From NCBI GenBank assembly GCA_023131225.1, contig JAGLZW010000009.1, forward strand, positions 1-64,000: a stretch of DNA of 64,000 bases. Direction: 5' to 3'. The notes beneath the pieces were generated by a model. It had not been told where the DNA came from, searched no databases, and saw nothing but the letters and a program-made list of their open reading frames with translations. This document shows, in pieces, positions 16,212 through 25,300 of this stretch. The stretch is from Candidatus Bathyarchaeota archaeon (GTDB lineage Archaea; Thermoproteota; Bathyarchaeia; Bathyarchaeales; SOJC01). The number at the start of each line of letters is the position of its first letter. The stretch's first letter is position 1. Position numbers and translations under genes: made by a program.

Positions 16212-16945
16212 AGCAATTTGCCGACCTCCACTTGCAACCACCTCTAGATAAGAGAGAACAAATAGAGAAGCTAATATGCAAAGCAACAGATCTAGGCTAT
16301 AGTCTAGTGGCAATTTCTCTACCTCCAAAAATAAAACAGGATACAATCCTCTTCTTGCGGAAAACTTGTAAGAGTCACGGTGTTGATTTCGCAACAAGAA
16401 TCGATTTGACTCCGAAATCTTCCAATGCACTATTGAAAAGCCTTAGATTGTTTAGACGAAGATTCCAGATAGTAGGTGTAAACTGCATTTCAAAATCGAT
16501 TGCTAGGCAAGCGGCCAAGGACCATCGAGTTGATATGCTTGCTTTTCCGTCCAGCAACCCACGCAAACGATTTTTCGATCAAGCTGAGGCAAGAGTAGCC
16601 TGTCAAGGCGTTGCTGCTTTTGAAATTGATATGGCGTTACTCCTTCAGGAAACAGGCTTCTATCGGATGCGTCTCCTCTCTTCTTTAAGAAAAGAAGTGG
16701 CAATTGCCAAGAAAAATTGTATCCCTATTGTGATAAGTAGTAATGCATGCAATCCTCTTCAATTGCGTGGACCTAACGATCTTGCAAACCTTGCCTTATT
16801 GTTTGGGATGGATAATGTGTCTGCTCTGAATGCAGTTTCTGTCACACCTTCAACTATTGTCAAACGAAATAGAGAAAAACTCGACTCGAGTTATGTGGCA
16901 AGAGGCGTGCGTGTGGTTAGGAGAGGAACAAACTGCGATTCGTAA
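16208..16945 (+). CDS. rnp3: RNase P protein component Rpp30
   Basis: 245-aa subunit with a PHP-like TIM-barrel fold, which binds RNase P RNA and helps cleave the 5' leader of pre-tRNA. Visible are the N-terminal FADLHLQPP, then TRIDLTP, VGVNCISKS, HRVDMLAFPSSNPRKRFF and a late NACNPLQLRGPNDL. The start ATG overlaps the previous stop (ATGA). The Pop5 gene follows immediately and the two subunits form a complex. Confidence 0.9.
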   Translation: MKQFADLHLQPPLDKREQIEKLICKATDLGYSLVAISLPPKIKQDTILFLRKTCKSHGVDFATRIDLTPKSSNALLKSLRLFRRRFQIVGVNCISKSIARQAAKDHRVDMLAFPSSNPRKRFFDQAEARVACQGVAAFEIDMALLLQETGFYRMRLLSSLRKEVAIAKKNCIPIVISSNACNPLQLRGPNDLANLALLFGMDNVSALNAVSVTPSTIVKRNREKLDSSYVARGVRVVRRGTNCDS

Positions 16946-16956
16946 GAAGACGTTAT

Positions 16957-17253
16957 TTGGCTTTAAAAGCCGATAGTGACCAATCCATTGATGAGAAGAG
17001 TTTGATGAACGCAATTTGGGACATGGTGTATCAGCTTTTTGGGGAATTTGGCGCCAGTCAGACTGCCTTGTTTCTAGTGAAACGAGATAACGAGAAAGGA
17101 ATTGTGATTGTCAGATGCTCGCATAAGGCGTTGAATATGGTCAGAGCAGCTATTACTTCTGTTACGGATATTAATAGAAAACGCGCAGTGATTCGTGTTG
17201 TTGCGGTTTCTGGAACGCTGAAGGCGCTTCGAAGAAAGTTGTTTGAACATTAG
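16957..17253 (+). CDS. rnp2: RNase P protein component Pop5
   Basis: Partner of Rpp30 in RNase P; folds as an RRM-like domain. 98 aa from TTG 16957, with GIVIVRCSHKALNMVRAAIT and TLKALRRKLF conserved. The frame stays open upstream to 16921 and reads VRRRYLALKADSD, the usual Pop5 N-terminus, so TTG 16957 probably cuts off RRRY. No ATG, GTG or TTG exists in that extension; the best-placed alternative is CTG 16933, 9 nt after AGGAG (16919-16923), overlapping the Rpp30 end. Confidence 0.85.
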   Translation: MALKADSDQSIDEKSLMNAIWDMVYQLFGEFGASQTALFLVKRDNEKGIVIVRCSHKALNMVRAAITSVTDINRKRAVIRVVAVSGTLKALRRKLFEH

Positions 17254-17270
17254 CGCAGAGGTCGTTAACA

Positions 17271-17774
17271 ATGAATAAATTTGCAGACTTTAAAGTCGCG
17301 GTTAAGAAGTGGGTGAAGAATGCAGAGAAAATTGTCGTAGTTGGCGTTGGCAATGAACTACGCAGAGACGACTTCGTTGGTGTTGAAATAGTAAGAGGAT
17401 TAAAAGATAAAGTTTCTAGGCTCGTGATGCTTATTGAAAGTGAAACCGTACCTGAAAGCTTTATAGAACCAATAACCAAGTTTAACCCTACTCACATTTT
17501 AGTTATTGACGCAGGTTTACTGGGGCTAGAGCCGGGTGAAGCCAAGCTCGTGGAATCAAGCAAAATACCAAGTTCACCCTCAGTGGCAATTTCAACCCAC
17601 GCTCTTCCCCTTAAAATATTCTGTGAATACTTGAAAAAAGCGATAGGTGCTAAAATCGCCTTAATAATTATACAGCCTCAAAGAACTGATTTCGGTGAAG
17701 GCTTGAGCAGGAAAGTTGAAAGGGCTGCTGGAAAGTTGAAAAAAACTTTGACTGAAATCCTGAGTACAATTTGA
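17271..17774 (+). CDS. hycI: Hydrogenase maturation protease (HycI family)
   Basis: Cleaves the C-terminal extension of a [NiFe]-hydrogenase large subunit after nickel insertion. 167 aa. VVVGVGNELRRDDFVGVEIV (metal-binding Asp/Glu), HILVIDAGLLG (second Asp) and ISTHALPL (His) are all in place. It begins 17 bp after Pop5. It implies the organism has a hydrogenase, whose genes are not in the window. F420-reducing hydrogenase maturation would fit with the CofE gene nearby. Confidence 0.88.
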   Translation: MNKFADFKVAVKKWVKNAEKIVVVGVGNELRRDDFVGVEIVRGLKDKVSRLVMLIESETVPESFIEPITKFNPTHILVIDAGLLGLEPGEAKLVESSKIPSSPSVAISTHALPLKIFCEYLKKAIGAKIALIIIQPQRTDFGEGLSRKVERAAGKLKKTLTEILSTI

Positions 17775-17965
17775 GGCTTTCTTACTATCCATAGCAATGC
17801 CTTCCAATTCAACAATTTTATACTACAATCTCTAAAGAAACCAAAGAATCGCTCAAACACGACAGTAACTCATTATTCTCAATACTAATTCTTTCTTCAT
17901 AAGACAGTTAAATCCAAACTTCACTAGTCAAACCCTATAAAACCATGGGGGAATAGAAGGCAAAA

Positions 17966-18151
17966 ATGAAAATTGAAAAACCATTTTCTCTCCAAAAACG
18001 CAGACAACTACAAAGCAAACTCAAGCAGGCACTAAAAGCAGAAATGCGGACACTTTCTACAGAAATGCAGCAAATTCTCTGTGATGACCTAGTCACAGCA
18101 TTACAAAATAGGTTAATTGTGCTGACCAAAGTCAAGCCAGAATACTGCTAG
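17966..18151 (+). CDS. Small basic helical protein
   Basis: 61 aa, highly charged (QKRRQLQSKLKQALKAEMRT), probably two helices. AGAAGG lies 6 nt before the ATG. It precedes a winged-helix regulator in the same direction. No family recognised. The 190 bases before it hold no gene. Confidence 0.5.
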   Translation: MKIEKPFSLQKRRQLQSKLKQALKAEMRTLSTEMQQILCDDLVTALQNRLIVLTKVKPEYC

Positions 18152-18231
18152 ATAATGGAGAGAAACACTGATTTAGAATACATAAATAATTTATATCCAA
18201 ATCACCGAAGACACGTTAAAGAGGTTTGAAC

Positions 18232-18522
18232 ATGCGACGCTCCAAACTTGAAATGTACGTAGATATCCTAAAAGTTCTGTCTCAACGTGGGCCTCTCAAA
18301 CTAACTCATATTATGTACAAAGCTAATGTCAACTGTAGCGTCCTCAAGCAGTACCTAGAATTTTTAATCCAACAAAACCTTGTCGAAGAACGAACAGTCG
18401 GCAAAAAACGCGTAGTCTACGCCATAACTCATCGAGGAATTACAGTCCTAAAGCACTTCCGTGAACTCAAAACAGTCCTTCCGATAATAGAGGAATCACG
18501 GCGCTTACCAGCTATTCTCTAA
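18232..18522 (+). CDS. Winged-helix transcription regulator
   Basis: 96 aa. RSKLEMYVDILKVLSQRGPL starts a typical archaeal winged helix; LTHIMYKANVNCSVLKQYLE is the recognition region and GKKRVVYAITHRG the wing. Start chosen at ATG 18232 behind GAGGT; a TTG 6 nt upstream is also in frame. Such stand-alone domains usually bind promoter DNA as dimers. Target unknown. Confidence 0.8.
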   Translation: MRRSKLEMYVDILKVLSQRGPLKLTHIMYKANVNCSVLKQYLEFLIQQNLVEERTVGKKRVVYAITHRGITVLKHFRELKTVLPIIEESRRLPAIL

Positions 18523-18687
18523 ACCCTCTTCTCTTTTCTTTGCCATGTCGCTTAACTATTCTTTTCTATCAGAAGGAATAATTCCAAATAATTTAGTAAG
18601 AAGCTTAAGAATCTGTAAAGTTATGTCGTAAGATTTAATAGAGCTAATGGTTCACATGTACAGTAGGCGTGTTTATCGCATTCTGGT

Positions 18688-19065
18688 GTGAACAGGTTGA
18701 CAATAAGCAAATCGCTTGGGAAGAGCCCTACTGTGTTGCTGGAAAAGATTAGAGAAAGCTTAGATAAACTCAATGAAAAGATGGAAGTTTTCATCGAGCT
18801 TCAGAAGCAAAGAAGAAACCAAGACTTTATTGTTCAAGACTTGCCTGAAGCTTTAGATGTAATGACTCTTCTATCGTTGCCTGACCATTTGAGAAAAACA
18901 GCAATAACGATTTGCAAGCTTGGACGTGCTACTGCGCAGGAGGTAGCAGAGCAGACGAAGCGTGCGCGGGCAGTGGAAAGTGGCTATCTAAATCAGCTTG
19001 TTCTAATGAGTTATTTGAAGAAAGAAAGAAAGGGACGCAAAGCCTATTTCTTTGTTGAAAAGTAA
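18688..19065 (+). CDS. Winged-helix (MarR-like) regulator upstream of MinD
   Basis: 125 aa. A coiled N-terminal segment (VLLEKIRESLDKLNEKMEVF) is followed by a winged helix (LPDHLRKTAITICKLGRATA, then ESGYLNQLVLMSYLKKERKG). GTG 18688 is the listed start; TTG 18697 is possible. It lies 14 bp before a MinD-like ATPase, so the two probably act together, for example as a DNA-bound site and its ATPase. This partnership is inferred. Confidence 0.75.
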   Translation: MNRLTISKSLGKSPTVLLEKIRESLDKLNEKMEVFIELQKQRRNQDFIVQDLPEALDVMTLLSLPDHLRKTAITICKLGRATAQEVAEQTKRARAVESGYLNQLVLMSYLKKERKGRKAYFFVEK

Positions 19066-19079
19066 AGGATTGAACAGGC

Positions 19080-19856
19080 TTGGGCAAAATCATAGCCATT
19101 CACAGTTACAAGGGCGGTACGGGAAAAACACTTTTAACGATAAACCTTGCCGCTACATATGCAAGAAGGGGGAAGAAAGTCTGTGTTCTCGATTTGGATT
19201 TTCGTGCACCCAGCCTTCAATCCATCTTTAAACTACATGGTTCTGAATATTGGCTAAACGATTATCTGAATGGCGCTTGTGAAATCAATAAAGTCCTATT
19301 TAATTACACTCCTCAATGCGAATGCAGCGGTACAATGTTGGTAGGATTAGCGAATCCAGCGACTGAAGCCTTGCGGGACATGTCCGCGAAGGATCGCAAA
19401 TGGGAGATGCGAGCCCTGGGACGATTATTATCACTGAAGAATACACTTCTTAACGACATGGAATTGGACTACCTTTTGCTTGATACTAGTCCAGGACTGC
19501 AATATTCTTCTATAAATGCAATAGTGAGCGCAGATCTTATTCTTGTCGTGAGCACGATAGACGCGTCTGATATTGAAGGGACTAAAAGGATGACGCATGA
19601 GTTGTATGACTTGTTTGAGAAGAAAACGGCGATTTTGATGAACAAGGTGCCTATTGAGTTTCTGTCGACTCCAGTAGAAAGAGATAGCGTATACAAACGT
19701 TTTGAGAACACTCATACTTTACCCATTTTGAAGATAATACCGTGTTATTGTGATGTGCTGCGTGCTGGCGGAACAAAGATATTTGTAAGAGACGAACCTG
19801 ATCACCCCTTTACTGAGCATATTCAAGAGATCGCCACGAAAATAGAGAAGTTTTAA
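19080..19856 (+). CDS. minD: MinD/ParA-family ATPase
   Basis: 258 aa. The deviant Walker A HSYKGGTGKTLLTINLA at the N-terminus (starting near residue 8), KKVCVLDLDFRAPSLQ (switch I region) and YLLLDTSPGLQYSSINAIVS (Walker B/switch II) define the MinD/ParA group. TTG start behind AGGATTGAACAGG. No C-terminal membrane-targeting helix of bacterial MinD type is obvious. The co-transcribed winged-helix protein makes a regulatory or positioning role more likely than cell-division placement. Confidence 0.85.
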   Translation: MGKIIAIHSYKGGTGKTLLTINLAATYARRGKKVCVLDLDFRAPSLQSIFKLHGSEYWLNDYLNGACEINKVLFNYTPQCECSGTMLVGLANPATEALRDMSAKDRKWEMRALGRLLSLKNTLLNDMELDYLLLDTSPGLQYSSINAIVSADLILVVSTIDASDIEGTKRMTHELYDLFEKKTAILMNKVPIEFLSTPVERDSVYKRFENTHTLPILKIIPCYCDVLRAGGTKIFVRDEPDHPFTEHIQEIATKIEKF

Positions 19857-20015
19857 ACCTCAATCTTTGCTGTCATTTTTGCATTTGTTGCTTATTCTGA
19901 GTTCTCAGCACTACGTTTTAAATATGAATTAAGCTTGAGCGCACGCCGAAATCTTAAGATTAGACCATTTATCATGTTTTCCAAATAGACGATTAATAGA
20001 CTCCGAATATGAGTG

Positions 20016-20540
20016 CTAATTGGAGATTAGCTCACTTTGCTCTAATCCCAGTTTAAAAAATTCTTCTAGCGACATACATAAGTCTTCGCAGGTTAATATC
20101 AGCTCCTTCAACCATGGCTTAGGAAGGGACTCATTATTTATTCTGCTCTTCAAAATTTTGATATCCAGCGGTATCTTCTTAATCCTCGAATCTTCGATGA
20201 AAGCGGCTAAGGCATCAACTGCTATAAGTGATGTGTCTAGGGTGCTTTTTGATTTAAAACCTGTTCGGTGGTCGTGGGCTTTTATGGCGTGGAGAGCACT
20301 TTTTGACAACTTTCCCTTCAGACTTTCTGCAGCCACGATGCCATGCTTGCTCATATCGTTTCTGACAGTGCCATAGTCTAAGTCGTGGAGCAACCCAACA
20401 AGTTCCCACTCATCTTCGTTCTTGCCAAGTCTTTTTGCAATGATCCGCATTGCCTTAGATACCAAGATGGCATGGGAGCGCTTGCTCGAATTCTCAATAA
20501 GCTTCAGAGCTTGTTCCCTCGAAATGGTGCAATGATTCAT
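20016..20540 (-). CDS. HD-domain phosphohydrolase
   Basis: 174 aa from ATG 20540 (an upstream ATG at 20594 would add 18 unconserved residues). RSHAILVSKAMRIIAKRLGK, LVGLLHDLDYGTVR (HD pair), SKHGIVAAE and HAIKAHDHRTG place the metal-binding His and Asp of the HD superfamily. DTSLIAVDALAAFIEDSR continues the helical core. Likely hydrolyses a nucleotide or phosphate ester; substrate unknown. Divergent from mobA. Confidence 0.8.
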   Translation of the reverse strand: MNHCTISREQALKLIENSSKRSHAILVSKAMRIIAKRLGKNEDEWELVGLLHDLDYGTVRNDMSKHGIVAAESLKGKLSKSALHAIKAHDHRTGFKSKSTLDTSLIAVDALAAFIEDSRIKKIPLDIKILKSRINNESLPKPWLKELILTCEDLCMSLEEFFKLGLEQSELISN

Positions 20541-20642
20541 GGCGTTCCAATATGCAGTAATACAATTCAATAAAAAAAGGTTGTTGAAATGCAATACTGG
20601 TGTTCTCGCAGATGCGTAACAGTATTATGACGGTTTCTATGA

Positions 20643-21290
20643 ATGTTCTTGTTAAAAGCTGATGATTTTTTCATGTCTGCGGTTGTCGTTGCTGGAGGGA
20701 TTTCCAAGCGTTTTGGACAGGATAAAGGTTCGATTAAATTGGATAAAAAACCCTTGGTTCTTCACGTGTTGGATAAGCTTACTGCAGTAGTTGATGAAGT
20801 CGTTGTAGTTGTAAGTTCGGAAATGCAAGAGAGAAAATTCGCTGAAATAATCAAGCAAAAAGCCCGCATTGTAATAGACAAAACGTATGTCCAATCGCCC
20901 CTAAATGGCGCTTTAACTGGCTTCGAAACTATTCAAAGTGAATACACATTACTACTTGCGTGCGACACACCTTTTTTATCTTCCAAAATACTCAACTTCG
21001 TCTTGGACGTGTGCATAAACAAGAATGCGGCAATTCCAAGATGGCCAAACGACGACATTGAACCCTTACACGCAGCCTACCATGCTGAAACGGCAGCTAA
21101 AGCCGCAGAAATCGCCCTAGAAAATGGAAAACTAGACATGCGTTCCATGATAGAAAACATGCAGAATATCCGGTATATCTCCGCGATAGTTCTTCGAGAG
21201 TTTGACCCAAAACTCACGACATTCTTTAATATCAACACACCCAGCGACTTGGAAAAGGCAGAAGCAATGATAAAACGCCACACTTATTAG
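20643..21290 (+). CDS. mobA: Molybdenum cofactor guanylyltransferase MobA
   Basis: Attaches GMP to molybdopterin. VVVAGGISKRFGQDKGSIKL is the nucleotide-binding loop and LLLACDTPFLSS the metal-binding Asp strand; TFFNINTPSDLEKAE is the usual C-terminus. The true start may be ATG 20673 (MSAVVVAGG), since the first ten residues are unconserved. CofE follows after 25 bp. A related guanylyltransferase, CofC, works next to CofE in F420 synthesis, but the AGGxSxRFGxDK motif fits MobA. Confidence 0.85.
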   Translation: MFLLKADDFFMSAVVVAGGISKRFGQDKGSIKLDKKPLVLHVLDKLTAVVDEVVVVVSSEMQERKFAEIIKQKARIVIDKTYVQSPLNGALTGFETIQSEYTLLLACDTPFLSSKILNFVLDVCINKNAAIPRWPNDDIEPLHAAYHAETAAKAAEIALENGKLDMRSMIENMQNIRYISAIVLREFDPKLTTFFNINTPSDLEKAEAMIKRHTY

Positions 21291-21315
21291 TTCACAGCGC
21301 GAAAAATATTTCCTT

Positions 21316-22074
21316 ATGAGAACTATTAAAATAACTCCTATAACAGGACTGCCAATAATCAGAAAAGGAGACAAACTATCCACACTAATCTGCAACGCTG
21401 CTGAAAACCAAGGAACTCCAATTCAAAATGGCGACATAATCGTAATCACCCATGTGATAGTCTCTCGTGCAGAGGGCAGCACCATCAATCTCGACACTAT
21501 AGAACCTTCTCACTTTGCTAAAGCCATTGCTCAAAAAAGCCATAAAGATCCTGCACTCGTAGAAGTCGTTCTAAGAGAAGCTGAAAGTATCATCCGCATG
21601 CACAACGGTAGCCTCATAACACTAACAAGACACGGATTTATCTGCGCTAACTCTGGGGTCGACAAAAGTAACGTACCAGGTGGAAGAACTGTCGCTTTGC
21701 TACCGAAAGATCCAGACGAATCAGCTAGGCAAATCAGGCAAGAAATAGAAAAAGAAACCGAAAAAACAGTTGCAGTCATCATCTCAGACACTCATGGACG
21801 ACCCCTCAGAGATGGAGAAATCAACATTGCCATAGGCATTGCTGGACTAATTCCAATTCGTGACAGAAGAGGTGAAAAAGACCTCTTTAATTACGTTTTG
21901 AAAGTAAAACGCACTGCTATCGCAGATGAACTTGCTTCTGCCGCAGAACTTGTGATCGGACAAGCAGACGAAGCCATTCCCGTGGCTATCATGAGAGGTT
22001 ATTCTTACCAAAAGTCCGAAAAGGCAACAGCAAAAGACATGCTTAGACCACTTGAAAAGGAATTTTTCCTCTAA
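21316..22074 (+). CDS. cofE: Coenzyme F420-0:L-glutamate ligase CofE
   Basis: GTP-dependent ligase adding glutamate to F420-0. 252 aa, family length. Visible are ITPITGLPIIRKGD, GDIIVITHVIVSRAEG, ICANSGVDKSNVPGG (metal/GTP site), ISDTHGRPLRDGEINIAIG and VKRTAIADELASAAELVIGQ. Its last codons overlap by 4 bp the end of the convergent aminotransferase. It implies F420 use, which fits hydrogenase or methylene-H4MPT-type chemistry in Bathyarchaeia. Confidence 0.93.
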   Translation: MRTIKITPITGLPIIRKGDKLSTLICNAAENQGTPIQNGDIIVITHVIVSRAEGSTINLDTIEPSHFAKAIAQKSHKDPALVEVVLREAESIIRMHNGSLITLTRHGFICANSGVDKSNVPGGRTVALLPKDPDESARQIRQEIEKETEKTVAVIISDTHGRPLRDGEINIAIGIAGLIPIRDRRGEKDLFNYVLKVKRTAIADELASAAELVIGQADEAIPVAIMRGYSYQKSEKATAKDMLRPLEKEFFL

Positions 22075-23366
22075 CTACTGCTATAATTCTTCGCATATCT
22101 CTCAGTCTCTGCCAAAAGCTTCTCTAAATCTTCTTTGGAATGAGCGTTGCTTATAGCCCCACTTTTCTTGGGTAAGAAGAAAACGCCATTCTCAATTAAG
22201 GCCATGTGATATTCTTCAAGTTTTTTTCTATCAGTTTTGAAGGCAACGGCTGTATTTTTCACATGTTCTTTGGTGAAATGCACATGAAACAGCGAGCCTG
22301 CACAGTGAACTTTAGCGTCAATATTGCTTCTCTCAAAAACGCCCTCAAGTCCTCTTTTAACCCTTCTTCCTTCAATGTTAAGCTTATTAATTATTTTACC
22401 ATCCTCTAAGGTTCTAAGCATCGCTAATCCAGCACTCAACGATACAGGGTTTGCAGTGAAAGTTCCACCTTGAAATGAAAAACTGGGCCTTTCAAAAAGC
22501 AGCGGATCCATCCTTTCCATAATATCCTTTCTGCCAACTACTGCGCCTATTGGAAAGCCTCCTCCTAAAATCTTGCCAAGTAGTGTAATGTCAGGAATCA
22601 CACCATAATATTGCTGACCCCCACCAGGCGCCAACCTAAACCCAGTAATAATTTCATCAAAAATTAACAACGCGCCCTTTTGGACGCAAAGCTCCTTCAA
22701 ACCTTTCAAAAATTCTTTCTCGGCTGGTATGCATCCTCCCGCACCGAGAACGGGCTCAACTATAACTGCAGCAAATTCTTGATTTTTGATTTTTCGCTTT
22801 GTTTCTTGTAAGTCGTTGAATGGCGCAACTATTGTGTCTTTCAATGCACCTTCTGTTAGGCCGTCCGATTCTGGCATGTCAAAAGGAGGTTTAACAGCCA
22901 AATGTAACGCGTCATATCCACCATGCCAGCCACCCTCAAACTTGATGATTTTGCTTTTTCCAGTATAAGAACGTGCAAGCCTAGTGGCATATATTGCAGC
23001 TTCAGTGCCAGAGCTGCAAAACCGTACCATTTGAGCGCTTGGCACCATCTTGACCACTTGCTCTGCCATAGCAATTTCGAGTTCATGACACACACCATAA
23101 TGTGTTCCGCGTTCAATCTGCGCCTTAACGGCTTCTTTTATGTTCGAGGGATTATGCCCCAGAATATGTGTATAGTGGCCCATCCAGAAGTCTATGTAAA
23201 TGTTGCCATCTATGTCTCTTATTTTGCTCCCTTTTGCCCAATCAACATAAAAAGGGTATGGCTCAAAGTAGCGGATGAAGTACGATACGCCTGCAGGCAA
23301 AACATGCTTGGCACGTTCATGAAGTTGCTTTGATTTAACAGTTTTCGAAGCATAATCTTTTTGCAT
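22071..23366 (-). CDS. hemL: Glutamate-1-semialdehyde aminomutase-like class III aminotransferase
   Basis: 431 aa PLP enzyme. VRFCSSGTEAAIYATRLARS binds PLP phosphate, LLIFDEIITGFR holds the pyridine-contacting Asp, and LLGKILGGGFPIGAVVG has the Schiff-base Lys. These match HemL, which makes 5-aminolevulinate. No other tetrapyrrole gene is in the window, and HemL-like aminotransferases with other substrates are common in archaea, so the specific reaction is less certain than the family. Confidence 0.8.
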   Translation of the reverse strand: MQKDYASKTVKSKQLHERAKHVLPAGVSYFIRYFEPYPFYVDWAKGSKIRDIDGNIYIDFWMGHYTHILGHNPSNIKEAVKAQIERGTHYGVCHELEIAMAEQVVKMVPSAQMVRFCSSGTEAAIYATRLARSYTGKSKIIKFEGGWHGGYDALHLAVKPPFDMPESDGLTEGALKDTIVAPFNDLQETKRKIKNQEFAAVIVEPVLGAGGCIPAEKEFLKGLKELCVQKGALLIFDEIITGFRLAPGGGQQYYGVIPDITLLGKILGGGFPIGAVVGRKDIMERMDPLLFERPSFSFQGGTFTANPVSLSAGLAMLRTLEDGKIINKLNIEGRRVKRGLEGVFERSNIDAKVHCAGSLFHVHFTKEHVKNTAVAFKTDRKKLEEYHMALIENGVFFLPKKSGAISNAHSKEDLEKLLAETERYAKNYSSS

Positions 23367-23705
23367 TCAACTTCAAAGCTCCTAATACCAAGCTTTATTG
23401 GATGTTAATTTAAATACTTACTTCAAAAGATTTTACAGTGCACAATCTGAGCGAAAATAAATCGTGCTTGAGCAGTTTTTTGAAAGCGTATGAAAATATC
23501 TATACTTCAATGCGCGCGTGTGTTCTCTTAGGCTTTACAAGAAGGAAAAATGTGAGGAAGATATATCTGAATTCATTGAATTTGCGTTCTCGAGTGAGGA
23601 CTTGCATGGTACATACAAGGCAACGTGAAAAACTCATAAGGAGTGTTAAGCAATAGCCCAGCTTCATAGAAAAGCATAAGATATCTCTAATATAATTCTA
23701 ATATA
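23367..23705. other. Gene-free spacer with a 14-nt alternating run
   Basis: No supported gene. A short ORF (23438-23656) lacks a ribosome binding site and conserved features. The run at 23510-23523 (ATGCGCGCGTGTGT) resembles those in the accessory island. Confidence 0.4.
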
Positions 23706-24425
23706 ATGACTGTTGAACGAGAGATTCTAATCGCTGTGCTGAAGCTAACAAAAGATAGCCCAATCAAGTATTCATTAATCGGTAAAAATGCCAGAATCCC
23801 CGCCCAAATGGCGGAAAGCTTTCTACGAAAATTTGCACACGCCAATCTCGTTAAATGGAAAGGAAAGATAATTGAAGCTGCTCCACATCAACGAGTTAGA
23901 ATTGCGGTTCAAGCCATAAAGCTCGGCGCAGATTTTGAACGCGTTTGCAGACTGCTGGAATGGAAAGAGTTCGAAAGCATTACAACTACGGCTTTTGAAG
24001 CTTACGACTATTGTGTTGTAAATAATTTTAGGTTTAAGGGAAAAAATGGGAAACGATGGGAAATCGATATCTTAGCCTACAAACAACCGTTAATAGCCTC
24101 AGTAGATTGCAAACACTGGAAACACAAGTGGACAAGAGCGCCAATCACAAGAATGGTAGAGCTGCACGTGGAAAGAACTGAAGCCTTTGCAGATATCTTA
24201 CCCAGCCTCTACGCCAAAGTCAAACTAGGCAAATGGAAGCACACAACGGTCATCCCAATCATCTTATCCCTTTTGTCAAGTCCCTTTAAATTTCACCGCA
24301 GCACACCTATAGTTCCCGTGCTAAAACTGCAAAACTTTTTAAATGAACTGCCAGCTCACATGAATTTATTAACACACTTTCCTCAAAAACTGACGAAAGT
24401 TGATAGAGAAATAACAGAATACTAG
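23706..24425 (+). CDS. PD-(D/E)XK nuclease-like protein with winged-helix N-terminus
   Basis: 239 aa. Residues 1-70 read as a winged helix (KYSLIGKNARIPAQMAESFL, then LVKWKGKIIEA). The centre has FRFKGKNGKRWEIDILAYKQ followed by LIASVDCKHWKHKW, which gives the E/D...D-x-K layout of the Mrr-like restriction-endonuclease fold. ARAPITRM-like Arg-rich helices follow. Such proteins are conserved in archaeal chromosomes and may act in repair. Substrate unknown. The ATG has no clear ribosome binding site, so it may be leaderless. Confidence 0.7.
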   Translation: MTVEREILIAVLKLTKDSPIKYSLIGKNARIPAQMAESFLRKFAHANLVKWKGKIIEAAPHQRVRIAVQAIKLGADFERVCRLLEWKEFESITTTAFEAYDYCVVNNFRFKGKNGKRWEIDILAYKQPLIASVDCKHWKHKWTRAPITRMVELHVERTEAFADILPSLYAKVKLGKWKHTTVIPIILSLLSSPFKFHRSTPIVPVLKLQNFLNELPAHMNLLTHFPQKLTKVDREITEY

Positions 24426-24550
24426 CAATGTATCATCCAAAAGTTCTCTTGCGACGTCAATTTAGCGTAAAACACGGCAAAAACATAATCATGCTTGGAT
24501 TTCAATACAATTTTTTTTTACAAAATAGTGACAAATCCAGCTTTCCATTA

Positions 24551-25300
24551 TTAACTTGCCCTTCTTGTCAGTACAATCAGTCGAGGGGAACCTTGCTGAA
24601 AATCTTGCTCTTCATAGCCTCCATAAACTTTCTCTTTTGCAAGTCCTGCTTTTTCCAACATTTTTTGCAATTGCGGGAAAGAGTATAATCGTAGGTTATG
24701 GTCGAATGTTCTTGATTTGCCAGTGTTCTTATCTAAGATAAGCCATTGCGAGTGGAGTTCCAACCCTTTAGCGTCTAAAGTACGTCTTTCCATCATGTAA
24801 AAATGAGTGAATTCTCCCCAATCTTTCTTCTGAAAAACCTGCAAGAGATATTCGCGATTCACAATATCCATCAAGAATGGGCCATCTTGTTTAAGTGTTC
24901 TTACAATTTCCTTTAGGCTTTTCATGTCTTCTTTTTCTGAGGGCAGGTAGCCGAAACTTGTAAACATGTTGATTATAGATGCGAAGGTTTCCGACCGGAA
25001 TGGCAGATGCCGCATTTCGCCCCTTACTAGTGGAAAGTGAACGTGTTTTTCCGTCATCTTTTCTTTGGCAATTCTAAGAAGATTTGGCGATATGTCGAGT
25101 CCTATTATATTCCATCCTTTATTGCGGAGAAGAACTGAGTGGCGGCCTGTGCCACAACAAAGATCCAGAACTAAACCTTCTGCTTTCACAACGTTTTCAA
25201 TGAATTCAACTTCTTTTTCCGTAGACCGAGCGTCTGCTATTTCTGCCCAGTAATCATTCAATTCATCAAAAAGTGAAGTAAACCACTCCTGCTTGTTCAT
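24551..25300 (-). CDS. SAM-dependent class I methyltransferase
   Basis: 249 aa from ATG 25300, which overlaps the Hjc stop (ATGA); ATG 25315 would add five residues. GLVLDLCCGTGRHSVLLRNK is motif I, IIGLDISPNLL the acidic ribose-binding strand, and FASIINMFTSFGYLP motif IV. FxxxYxxIAD-like residues near the start (WFTSLFDELNDYWAEIADAR) recall small-molecule or sterol-type methyltransferases. Substrate unknown. Co-transcribed with hjc. Confidence 0.85.
   Translation of the reverse strand: MNKQEWFTSLFDELNDYWAEIADARSTEKEVEFIENVVKAEGLVLDLCCGTGRHSVLLRNKGWNIIGLDISPNLLRIAKEKMTEKHVHFPLVRGEMRHLPFRSETFASIINMFTSFGYLPSEKEDMKSLKEIVRTLKQDGPFLMDIVNREYLLQVFQKKDWGEFTHFYMMERRTLDAKGLELHSQWLILDKNTGKSRTFDHNLRLYSFPQLQKMLEKAGLAKEKVYGGYEEQDFQQGSPRLIVLTRRAS

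Noticed and set aside
23438-23656. 72-aa ORF in the hemL/nuclease spacer
   Set aside because: No ribosome binding site, odd composition, and contains the alternating run.
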